A stretch of 18,756 nt of DNA from Flavobacteriaceae bacterium. GTDB lineage: Bacteria; Bacteroidota; Bacteroidia; Flavobacteriales; Flavobacteriaceae. Positions 1 to 7,054 of the stretch are shown here, one piece after another. Within the stretch, counting starts at the first letter, position 1, and each line of letters opens with the position of its first letter. The notes under the pieces are model-generated. The model was not told the DNA's origin. It saw nothing but the letters and a program-made list of their open reading frames with translations, and did not search any database. The stretch spans positions 1 to 18,756 of the forward strand of contig JAAZXZ010000102.1 of assembly GCA_014239895.1 (NCBI GenBank), read 5' to 3'. The translations under genes and the position numbers were made by a program.

Positions 1-390
1 CAAAGAGAGGGTTCGCATGATGGAGGAATCTTAGAACAAACATGGTTGCCTCCTCGCTCTGGGACTATTACTGCTTTAGTTCGCTCTACAAAAGAATCAG
101 ACACAAGATTTGTTGAAATCATTCATATAAGGGAAATTAATGGCAGTCTAGAATTAAACCTACAAATCTTTAACAACTCGCTAGAACCAGAAAATATAAG
201 TGCAACTTATTCTCGAATTCATAAATTTGAATTAACTGAAGTGGGAGATAGATATTTAGCCTTCAAAGGAGTTAGTGATGGCGCTCATCGCAGTCTCAGT
301 TATCAGTGCTCTGAAGGAGATCTTTTTTCCATACACATTGAAACCAATGTTGGCGAAAGAATTGAAATTAAACTCGCGCCGATAATGTAA
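1..390 (+). CDS. DUF6265-like protein, 3' part (5' end outside window)
   Basis: The reading frame is open from the first base (Gln-Arg-Glu-Gly...) to a TAA at 388-390, so this is the C-terminal about 129 residues of a gene that starts outside the window. A TTG at 46 can be read as a start but is probably internal. The pattern GGxxExxWLPPRSGT, then a strand-rich region with VEIIHIREINGSLELNL, resembles the small beta-barrel DUF6265 family (usually about 150-170 aa, often secreted, with an early tryptophan and 'W.PP..G.M.G'). No function is established for that family. The fragment has no membrane segment. Its composition looks somewhat less A/T-rich than the genes that follow. It converges on the glmS operon, with 118 bases between the 3' ends. 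The family call comes from remembered pattern similarity. Confidence 0.6.
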   Translation, partial: QREGSHDGGILEQTWLPPRSGTITALVRSTKESDTRFVEIIHIREINGSLELNLQIFNNSLEPENISATYSRIHKFELTEVGDRYLAFKGVSDGAHRSLSYQCSEGDLFSIHIETNVGERIEIKLAPIM

Positions 391-508
391 ATTACCTTAA
401 CAAAAAACTATTTGAGTAATTCCAATAATGTATTGACGTGATGAGTAAAAAACTACTAAATGATGAATTTATTGAAAATTTACCACGAAGATAATGCTAT
501 ATACAAAT
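391..508. other. Convergent intergenic region
   Basis: This spacer lies between the 3' ends of the DUF6265-like gene (+) and the small membrane ORF (-). The only symmetry I see is a weak 6-base inverted repeat (AATTAC...GTAATT, about 389-420) around a 20-base loop, which is too weak to call a terminator. It contains no gene or RNA that I can support. Confidence 0.5.
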
Positions 509-715
509 TTACCGTGTTAATCTTAGATATAATGTATATACTCCATATAAAAACCAAACTACCACTACTCCCCACCATAAAACAAAAAACCAATCATTTT
601 TTGTCGTTCCATTCCATTCTAACCATTCAAAAACAATACCTTCCATAAATAAGTCAAAAGACAACAATACAAAAAATCCAAAAATCCATATAAGAAAAAA
701 ATGAAAGGTTTTCAT
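509..715 (-). CDS. Small hypothetical membrane protein (68 aa)
   Basis: ATG at 715-713, TAA at 511-509. It starts 14 bases after the glmS stop on the same strand, so it could be the last gene of that operon. The product has two hydrophobic segments, about residues 5-22 (FFLIWIFGFFVLLSF) and 43-62 (WFFVLWWGVVVVWFLYGVY), joined by an acidic/polar loop (EWLEWNGTTKNDW), which suggests a two-helix membrane hairpin. It is rich in Trp and Phe. I do not recognise a family. The codons look like ordinary coding usage for this genome (TTT, TTA, GGA, ATA). In its favour are the position directly after glmS and the clear two-helix pattern; against it are the short length and lack of a recognised homologue. 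Confidence 0.5.
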   Translation of the reverse strand: MKTFHFFLIWIFGFFVLLSFDLFMEGIVFEWLEWNGTTKNDWFFVLWWGVVVVWFLYGVYTLYLRLTR

Positions 716-729
716 TTATAGGAATGATA

Positions 730-2577
730 TTATTCTACAGTTACTGATTTAGCAAGATTTCTGGGTTGATCTACATTTCTGCCTAGTTTAACAGCTATGT
801 GATATGATAATAATTGTAGTGGAATTGTAGTAACAAATGGAGTTAATGCCGCAATTGTCTCAGGCACCTCAATTGTGTAATCAGCAATCTTTGAGATTTC
901 CTTATCTCCTTCAAATACTACTGCAATTATTTTACCTTTTCTTGATTTAATTTCTTGAACATTACTTAAAATTTTATCATAGTAAAGTTTATTTGTTGCA
1001 ATAATTATTGAAGGCATATTTTTATCAATTAGTGCAATAGGCCCATGCTTCATTTCAGCAGCAGGATATCCTTCAGCATGTATATAAGAAATTTCTTTAA
1101 GCTTTAATGCACCTTCTAATGCAACAGGAAAATTATATCCCCTTCCTAGATATAAGCAATTAGTAGAGTCCTTTATTTTAGCGGCAATTTTTTTAATCTT
1201 ATCATTAGAACTAAGAACTTTATTAATTTTTTTCTTTATAGAATTTAATTCATAAATATATTCACGAAATTGTTTTGAAGAAATAACACCTTTACTTTTA
1301 GCTAATTTAACAGCAATTAAAAAGAGAACAGTTAATTGAGTTATAAATGCCTTGGTCGAAGCAACTCCAATTTCTGGACCTGCATGAGTATATGATCCTG
1401 CATCTGCTTCTCTACTAATTGTAGAGCCAACCACGTTACATATCCCATACACAAAAGCTCCTTGTTTTTTAGCTAGTTTTATTGCAGCTAGTGTATCTGC
1501 AGTTTCGCCAGACTGTGATATAGCAATAACTATATCAGACCTGTCTATTACAGGATTACGGTATCTAAATTCAGATGCATATTCGACTTCAACAGAAATT
1601 TTAGCAATTTTTTCAAACATATATTCTGCAATTAGTCCTGCATGCCATGAAGTGCCACAAGCAACAATAGTAATTTTATTTGTTGAGATGAATTTATCAA
1701 TATAATCATCAACACCAGACATTTTTATAATTCCTTCTTTTAGTCTGAGTCTACCTCGAAGCGTATCAATAACTGCAAAGCTTTGTTCAAAAATTTCTTT
1801 TAACATAAAATGATCAAATCCCTTTTTTTGAATTTTAGCTAAATCAATTTCTAATTTTTCAATTGTTGGATTAGTAAAAGAGTCATCAGCTATTTTTCTA
1901 TATTGAGTAGGTTTGTGATTTCGAATTATGGCCATTTCTCCATCTTTTAGGTAGATAGCTTTTTTAGTATGATCTAAAAATGGAGTAGCATCACTTCCAA
2001 TGAAATACTCGTTTTTACCAACACCTACACATAATGGACTCCCTAGCCTAGCAACAACTATTTCATCAGGTTTTTTAACATCAATAACGGCAATGGAATA
2101 TGCTCCTACAACTTGAGTTAATGCTAATTGAACTGCCTCACCAAGTTTGACATTCTCTTTAATTTGTATGTATTCAATCAGATTAACTAACACCTCTGTA
2201 TCAGTATCTGAATTAAAATGAAATCCTTTATTTATCAATTCCTCTTTTATAGATGAATAATTTTCTATTATTCCATTGTGAACAATATATATATCATTTG
2301 AGTTTGAAGAATGAGGATGAGAGTTTTTATCATTAGGCTCACCATGAGTTGCCCATCTTGTATGTCCTATTCCTATATTTCCATGAAAGGTTTTAAGCTT
2401 AGAGATTCTTTTTTCTAATTTGCTTATTTTTCCTTTTGACTTATTAGAAATTAATTTATTTCCATTATATAGGCAAATCCCTGCGCTGTCATAGCCCCTA
2501 TATTCAAGCCTTTTCAGCCCTTTTAAAATTATTGGGTATGCATTTTTTGATCCTAAATATCCTACAATTCCACACAT
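730..2577 (-). CDS. glmS: Glutamine--fructose-6-phosphate aminotransferase (isomerizing)
   Basis: This cytoplasmic enzyme converts fructose-6-phosphate and glutamine to glucosamine-6-phosphate and glutamate, the first step toward UDP-GlcNAc for peptidoglycan and LPS. The 615-aa length is normal. The N-terminal glutaminase domain (about 1-220) starts MCGIVGYLG, where Cys2 becomes the N-terminal nucleophile after Met removal, and carries GHTRWATHGEP. The isomerase half has two SIS domains, with CGTSWHAG at about 307-314 and SQSGETADTLAA near 352-363. The protein ends in the conserved RNLAKSVTVE tail of the sugar-phosphate site. All key motifs are intact. It lies 76 bases downstream of the DUF4270 gene on the same strand and is probably co-transcribed with it. 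I see no glmS ribozyme-like leader in that gap, as expected outside the Firmicutes. Confidence 0.97.
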   Translation of the reverse strand: MCGIVGYLGSKNAYPIILKGLKRLEYRGYDSAGICLYNGNKLISNKSKGKISKLEKRISKLKTFHGNIGIGHTRWATHGEPNDKNSHPHSSNSNDIYIVHNGIIENYSSIKEELINKGFHFNSDTDTEVLVNLIEYIQIKENVKLGEAVQLALTQVVGAYSIAVIDVKKPDEIVVARLGSPLCVGVGKNEYFIGSDATPFLDHTKKAIYLKDGEMAIIRNHKPTQYRKIADDSFTNPTIEKLEIDLAKIQKKGFDHFMLKEIFEQSFAVIDTLRGRLRLKEGIIKMSGVDDYIDKFISTNKITIVACGTSWHAGLIAEYMFEKIAKISVEVEYASEFRYRNPVIDRSDIVIAISQSGETADTLAAIKLAKKQGAFVYGICNVVGSTISREADAGSYTHAGPEIGVASTKAFITQLTVLFLIAVKLAKSKGVISSKQFREYIYELNSIKKKINKVLSSNDKIKKIAAKIKDSTNCLYLGRGYNFPVALEGALKLKEISYIHAEGYPAAEMKHGPIALIDKNMPSIIIATNKLYYDKILSNVQEIKSRKGKIIAVVFEGDKEISKIADYTIEVPETIAALTPFVTTIPLQLLSYHIAVKLGRNVDQPRNLAKSVTVE

Positions 2578-2653
2578 AGAGACTTTTTATAAATTTAAAT
2601 TTTTCTAAATAAAATGAATTATAAATTATAAATTATTCTAATGCTCATAACTG

Positions 2654-4309
2654 CTAATCTTCTGGTTCAGTATAATAGATTTTAATTTTAGGCCTCTTAT
2701 CTTCTTGTTGACTTTGATTGCCATGTAGGACTGTTCCCTTGTGACTTAAAATCGTTCCAGAAGCTAATTGAAGGTCATCATCATCATCATTTAATATACT
2801 AAAGAATGATGTAGCGGCTATGTCATTAATTATCCCTAATCCTAATCTTGCATTTGTTGAATCTTGTAAGATAATATTATTTAAATGCTCAGTTATTCTA
2901 ATTTTATATTTTATCCCTTGACCTTCAGGATCATCATCAACTCTTTGTAAAGGTTGCAGATGATTAATTTTTGCATTAATTGTAGTTGAACTCACTGATT
3001 GATCAATAAAATAATCTATCAAACTCATATTTTGCTCGTAATTATACACGAAAATTCTATCAGGTTCATTTTCTAAATTCAGATCTTGATTTACATAAAA
3101 CTCGATATATGCTTCGTTAATTAATTTTAGCGAAGAATCTGAAATATCATCGTAAAAAAAACTTTTAAAATGATCAAATGCATCTACCTGATCTCCCATT
3201 TCATTTTCAACTGTTCCATTAAATAAATCAATCACTCCAATATAACCTTCACCTCCTTTTAGATATATGTTTTCGTCACCATTAACTTCATCAGAATTTG
3301 AAACATCAACTGAAAAATTATTATCAAAAATATTTAGAAGTACTCCAGAAAAATTAATAACATAATCATTTTGATATGATGTTATATCATCTTCATTACT
3401 AGTATCTGTTTCGTCGGTTATTGGCGTGTCAGAGGTATAGTGAATGGTTAGACTTGTATTCGTGGATGCTAAATTTAATAACATCATAGACCCTTCAGAA
3501 TTTATCCCTTCTACCTTTATATATAAGCCTCTAAAAAATTCTTTAAAATTATTTTCACTGAGCAATACGGGATCGTCCTCATTTTCAAATATTAAATTTT
3601 GCCAGTAATTATCATTTGGGGTGTCTAATCTAAATCTTAAGGCTGGAGCAATTTTTTGTGAAACAAAAGGCACATCAAGCGTGTCTAATTCAGTTAAATT
3701 AATTTGATTTGCACTAGCAACAAAATCATTAATTTCAAATAGTAATTCTCCTTCCAATTGCCCTTGACTGATTGATTCTAAATCTGACAATGAACCGTTA
3801 GAATAATATTTTTGACTATCATCAAATTCCCCATATGGGTCAAATGAGCGCAAGAAAAAATTATTTCTATATATAGAAAGCTTAATAGGAGAGCCTCCAT
3901 ACACTGAATCAAGTTCATATGTTATGTCATCTTCATCACTAGTCTCTATTCCCCTACTGAAATAAGGTATTGTCAAAATAACTGAATCTAGAACTGCATT
4001 ATCTCCAAAATCTGGCGAATACTGGTCTGGAACCATTTGTCCTACGAAACTAGAAGTGGATTCACCATAAATAGCATGATTATTATATCCTAAAAGAAAT
4101 GAGGGTAAATTATTTGATTGGACAGGATCAACAATCTTTGAATGAGTGACAATTGGATATTCAATTGAGTTTGTTTCAAAATTAATGGCATTATTAGAAT
4201 TTATTACATCTGAATCAAGACTAGTAAAATCTGTTTCACATGATTGAGCAAATATTAACGTTAAACAAAGTACAAGATATAAAGAAACTCTATTTGATGA
4301 TTTGAACAT
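2654..4309 (-). CDS. DUF4270 family lipoprotein
   Basis: 551 aa. The N-terminus has a lipoprotein signal, a hydrophobic stretch ending LIFAQSC with the lipobox Cys at about residue 24, followed by acidic ETDF. The body matches the Bacteroidota-specific DUF4270 pattern as I know it: an early 'DS.VLTIPY' strand segment (DNAVLDSVILTIPY), a long beta-rich, Asp/Asn/Ser-rich middle, and a C-terminal part with 'ARLGLGIIND' and a 'KGTVLHGN.....RPKIKIYYTEP' ending. Function is unknown. The signal implies a lipid-anchored envelope protein, and the acidic residues after the Cys might direct surface export, though that is inference. A short (ATC) repeat near 2776-2790 encodes a run of five Asp. The gene starts 11 bases after the GT5-like gene stop and precedes glmS, an order I recall as common in flavobacteria. 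The stop is TAG. Confidence 0.88.
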   Translation of the reverse strand: MFKSSNRVSLYLVLCLTLIFAQSCETDFTSLDSDVINSNNAINFETNSIEYPIVTHSKIVDPVQSNNLPSFLLGYNNHAIYGESTSSFVGQMVPDQYSPDFGDNAVLDSVILTIPYFSRGIETSDEDDITYELDSVYGGSPIKLSIYRNNFFLRSFDPYGEFDDSQKYYSNGSLSDLESISQGQLEGELLFEINDFVASANQINLTELDTLDVPFVSQKIAPALRFRLDTPNDNYWQNLIFENEDDPVLLSENNFKEFFRGLYIKVEGINSEGSMMLLNLASTNTSLTIHYTSDTPITDETDTSNEDDITSYQNDYVINFSGVLLNIFDNNFSVDVSNSDEVNGDENIYLKGGEGYIGVIDLFNGTVENEMGDQVDAFDHFKSFFYDDISDSSLKLINEAYIEFYVNQDLNLENEPDRIFVYNYEQNMSLIDYFIDQSVSSTTINAKINHLQPLQRVDDDPEGQGIKYKIRITEHLNNIILQDSTNARLGLGIINDIAATSFFSILNDDDDDLQLASGTILSHKGTVLHGNQSQQEDKRPKIKIYYTEPED

Positions 4310-4320
4310 TTAGTGTAGGT

Positions 4321-5127
4321 TTAATTCAACAATTTGTTGTAAAATTCTGTATATTTTTCTATAAATGAATCTTTAAACTGAAACCCTAGAACTGGTTTTT
4401 TACATTTATTCAGATAATCTTGAAGTTCTTTTGGAATAGTTTCTGATCCTATTATTAAAGCATCTGAAAAATCTATTGCAATTTTCATAAGATTCACATA
4501 GTTAGGATTTTTTATTACTGCAATTTTATTTTTTTCTATTTCATCAAAAATAATTTTATCCTCCAACTTTTTATTTAATGATCCAGCAAATCCTGTGCCA
4601 TATATAGATGTAATAATTTTACTATTCTGAAAGATTGGCTCATCTTTATACACTTCTTTTAAATATAAAGGGAAAAATGACGATAACCAGCCATGGACAT
4701 GTATAATATCTGGAGGCCAATTAAGCCTTTTTATTGTTTCAATTACACCTTTAGCAAAAAATATTCCACGCTCATCGTTATCTTTAAATGGCTTGTCATT
4801 TTCATCATTAAATGTAGCCTTTCTTTTAAAATAATCTTCATTATCAATAAAATACACTTGTATTCTTTCTTTAGGAATTGAAGCAACTTTAATAATTAAG
4901 GGCATGTCAAGATCATTAATTACAAGGTTCAGACCAGATAATCTTATAACTTCATGGAGTTGATGCCTTCTTTCATTGATGCTGCCATATTTTGGCATGA
5001 AAATTCTAATTTGTCCACCTTGTTTGTTTATCATTCGAGGGATTTCAAATGACATAGAAGAGATCTCTGTTTCAGGAAGATAAGGAACTACTTCAGATGA
5101 TACATATAAAATCTTTTTGTTTTTCAT
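4321..5127 (-). CDS. Glycogen/starch synthase N-domain-like protein (GT5-like, single domain)
   Basis: 268 aa, beginning MKNKKILYVSSEVVPY, the Rossmann strand that opens the GT5 glycogen synthase catalytic domain, with FMPKYG, the conserved IIHVHGW segment (about 140-146) and YGTGFAG. True glycogen synthases are about 470-550 aa with a second Rossmann domain; this protein ends after the first. The ADP-glucose-binding KxGGL motif expected right after 'EV.P' is replaced by PETEIS. Databases often label similar short flavobacterial proteins 'glycogen synthase', but with no C-terminal donor-binding domain and no KxGGL, synthase activity is unlikely. It may be a pseudoenzyme or regulator. It is the first gene of the minus-strand operon (DUF4270 starts 11 bases later) and is divergent from panC. 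Confidence 0.75.
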   Translation of the reverse strand: MKNKKILYVSSEVVPYLPETEISSMSFEIPRMINKQGGQIRIFMPKYGSINERRHQLHEVIRLSGLNLVINDLDMPLIIKVASIPKERIQVYFIDNEDYFKRKATFNDENDKPFKDNDERGIFFAKGVIETIKRLNWPPDIIHVHGWLSSFFPLYLKEVYKDEPIFQNSKIITSIYGTGFAGSLNKKLEDKIIFDEIEKNKIAVIKNPNYVNLMKIAIDFSDALIIGSETIPKELQDYLNKCKKPVLGFQFKDSFIEKYTEFYNKLLN

Positions 5128-5130
5128 AAT

Positions 5131-5158
5131 CCCTTAAATTTGAACTGGCCCGTAAAGG
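5131..5158 (-). promoter_or_regulatory. Possible leader hairpin covering the ribosome binding site of the GT5-like gene
   Basis: Just upstream of the ATG, the minus strand reads CCCTTTACGGG... then ...TTTAAGGG followed by ATTATG. The AAGGG, the only Shine-Dalgarno-like stretch here, can pair with the upstream CCCTT, a 5-base stem around a roughly 18-base loop. That could mask the ribosome site, but the stem is short, so this is a suggestion only. Confidence 0.25.
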
Positions 5159-5162
5159 GAAG

Positions 5163-5195
5163 CAAAATTACAAAAATTATGCAGATTAATTGCAA
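5163..5195 (-). promoter_or_regulatory. Bacteroidota-type promoter for the GT5-like/DUF4270/glmS operon
   Basis: On the minus strand TAATTTTG (5170 to 5163) is an exact match to the Bacteroidota -7 consensus TAnnTTTG. A TTG sits at 5195-5193, 22 bases upstream, at about the place of the -33 element (the spacer is slightly long). A start about 6 bases downstream would leave a leader of roughly 30 bases before the ATG at 5127. This is a motif match only. Confidence 0.45.
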
Positions 5196-5231
5196 TGTAT
5201 TAAGTTTACAAGGTGTTAAATTTTTATTAAA

Positions 5232-6080
5232 ATGAACCTATTTAGGGAAAAATCGAATTTAATAGTCAAATTAACCAATCTTAAAAAGAATAATTTTAGA
5301 ATTGGACTAGTACCTACAATGGGAGCATTACATAAAGGTCATATCTCATTAGTTAAAAAATCAATAAAGGAAAATGATTATACAATTGTAAGTATTTTTG
5401 TAAATCCTACTCAATTTAATAATAAAAAGGATCTGAACTTATATCCTAAAAATTTAACAAAAGATTGTAATTATTTAGACAGCATTTCAGCTGATATCAT
5501 CGTTTTTGCTCCCGAGATTAGTGACATTTATGATAAAAAGGTGTCTGCTAAAAAATTTAATTTTTATGACTTAGATAAATTTATGGAGGGAAGATATAGA
5601 AAAGGCCATTTTAATGGAGTAGCTACCATAGTTACTCACTTATTTAATATTATCAAGCCTAACAATGCCTATTTTGGAGAAAAAGACTTTCAACAGTTAA
5701 GAATTATTCAGGAATTAGTAAGAGATAATAATATCCCAGTTAATGTTATTGGATGTCAAACTATAAGAGAAAAGGATGGCTTAGCTTTAAGTTCTAGGAA
5801 TATAAAATTAAGCAAACATTATAGAAAAATTGCAAGCAAGATATATGAGATCATTAATTATGTTAGAATCAATTTTTCCTCAATGAGTTTTTTAGAAATT
5901 TATACTTATGTAGAGAAGTTTTTTGATAATATACCTGAAATAAAATTAGAATATTTTACTATTGCAGAATCTAAAATATTACAACCCGTTAAAGAAAAAA
6001 TCAAGAATAAAAAATACAGGGCATTTATAGCAGTAAGATTGAATGGGATTAGACTAATAGATAATATGGAATTAAATTGA
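5232..6080 (+). CDS. panC: Pantothenate synthetase (pantoate--beta-alanine ligase)
   Basis: It joins pantoate and beta-alanine with ATP to make pantothenate, the precursor of coenzyme A, in the cytoplasm. 282 aa is the normal family length. The motifs are in order: VPTMGALHKGH (27-37) with the HIGH-like nucleotide site HKGH; SIFVNPTQFN, the pantoate-binding region; YFGEKDFQQL; and the KMSKS-like KDGLALSSRN. The ATG at 5232 puts these at the usual distances from the N-terminus. It is the first gene of a + strand operon, divergent from the GT5-like gene, and its TGA stop (6078-6080) overlaps the TTG start of the next gene by 3 bases. The flavobacterial order I recall has panD (aspartate decarboxylase, source of beta-alanine) next; it is missing here. 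Confidence 0.97.
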   Translation: MNLFREKSNLIVKLTNLKKNNFRIGLVPTMGALHKGHISLVKKSIKENDYTIVSIFVNPTQFNNKKDLNLYPKNLTKDCNYLDSISADIIVFAPEISDIYDKKVSAKKFNFYDLDKFMEGRYRKGHFNGVATIVTHLFNIIKPNNAYFGEKDFQQLRIIQELVRDNNIPVNVIGCQTIREKDGLALSSRNIKLSKHYRKIASKIYEIINYVRINFSSMSFLEIYTYVEKFFDNIPEIKLEYFTIAESKILQPVKEKIKNKKYRAFIAVRLNGIRLIDNMELN

Positions 6081-7054
6081 AAATAAATTTTATAAAATAC
6101 CTAAAATTAATTATTCCTATATCCATAGGAATTGGTTGTATATTTTATTCTGCTAGAGCTCTTAATGAAGATGATATTAATTCAATAATTGAATCATTTG
6201 CTAATGCCAAATATAGTTGGGTAATATTTGGAGTTTTATTGGGTGCATTAAGTCATTTATCTAGGGCATATCGTTGGAAATATTTATTAGAACCTCTAGG
6301 CTATAAAATCAGTTTCTTAAATAGTGTAATGGCTATTTTTTCAGCTTATCTAATAAATTATACTTTTCCAAGAGCTGGAGATATTGCAAGAGGAACTATT
6401 GTATATAAGTATGAGGATATTCCTTTAGAAAAAGGCATTGGCACTATTGTTGCAGAAAGGGCAGTAGATGTTCTTTGTATTAGTATATTAATAGTGCTAG
6501 GACTATTTATTAACTATGAGCTCATTATACAAAAACTTTATGAAGCGAGTAGCTTTATTAATCTTGAGTTTTTAATGCTTTCATTTATTATTTTAGGCGG
6601 AATTTTATTTTTCTTTTTAAGAAAAAACAGTAAGTCATTCCCTATTATTTCTAAAGTACAAACTTTTTTTAAGGGATTATATGAAGGGTTTATGGTAATA
6701 TTTAAACTGGAGAATAAGTGGCTTTTTATTATGCATAGCATATTTATTTGGCTTATGTATATTCTTATGTTTTATGTAACTAGTAAAGCAGTTACTGAGT
6801 TACCAGATTTATCATTTTCAATAATTCTAATTTCATTTATATTGGCTAGTTTAACTATAATGTTCACCCCTGGAGGAATTGGGGCTTATCCGCTTGCCGT
6901 CCAAATTTCTTTTAGTTGGTTTGGCATAAGTTCAGTATCAAGTTTGTCTTTTGGCTGGATTATGTGGACTTCTCAGACCTTAATGATAATTATTTTTGGA
7001 GGATTATCATTAACTATATTACCTTTTATAAATAATAAAAAAAAGATCAAATGA
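6077..7054 (+). CDS. YbhN/UPF0104-type membrane protein (LPG synthase TM-like flippase domain)
   Basis: 325 aa, an integral inner-membrane protein with about eight hydrophobic segments, the first at about residues 9-26. It matches the lysylphosphatidylglycerol-synthase transmembrane family (PF03706): SRAYRWKYLLEPL (about 62-74), INYTFPRAGDIARG, VAERAVDVLCI, and late in the protein FTPGGIGAYPLAV. The cytosolic aminoacyl-transferase domain of MprF is absent, so it is the stand-alone TM form, thought to move lipids across the membrane; substrate unknown. The start is TTG at 6077, chosen because it overlaps the panC stop (TTGA) and keeps the first TM segment complete. Its own stop overlaps the next ATG (ATGA at 7051-7054), so the three genes are probably translationally coupled. 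Confidence 0.85.
   Translation: MKINFIKYLKLIIPISIGIGCIFYSARALNEDDINSIIESFANAKYSWVIFGVLLGALSHLSRAYRWKYLLEPLGYKISFLNSVMAIFSAYLINYTFPRAGDIARGTIVYKYEDIPLEKGIGTIVAERAVDVLCISILIVLGLFINYELIIQKLYEASSFINLEFLMLSFIILGGILFFFLRKNSKSFPIISKVQTFFKGLYEGFMVIFKLENKWLFIMHSIFIWLMYILMFYVTSKAVTELPDLSFSIILISFILASLTIMFTPGGIGAYPLAVQISFSWFGISSVSSLSFGWIMWTSQTLMIIIFGGLSLTILPFINNKKKIK

Noticed and set aside
389..420. Inverted repeat as a terminator between the convergent genes
   Set aside because: Only a 6-base A/T-rich stem with a 20-base loop and no T-run immediately after it.
460..648. 62-aa + strand frame
   Set aside because: It is mostly the complement of the better minus-strand membrane ORF, its peptide is Lys/Thr/Pro/His-rich without family features, and it has no ribosome site.
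2578..2653. glmS ribozyme or riboswitch upstream of glmS
   Set aside because: The 76-base gap is too short for a glmS ribozyme and almost pure A/T, without the conserved core.
2776..2790. (ATC)n tract as phase-variable repeat
   Set aside because: The unit is a triplet, so slippage changes only the number of Asp residues and cannot switch the frame; it is also only about five units long.
5201..5208. TAAGTTTA as the panC promoter
   Set aside because: One mismatch to TAnnTTTG and no TTG at the right distance; too weak in such AT-rich DNA. The same near-match occurs before ileS at 8257-8264.
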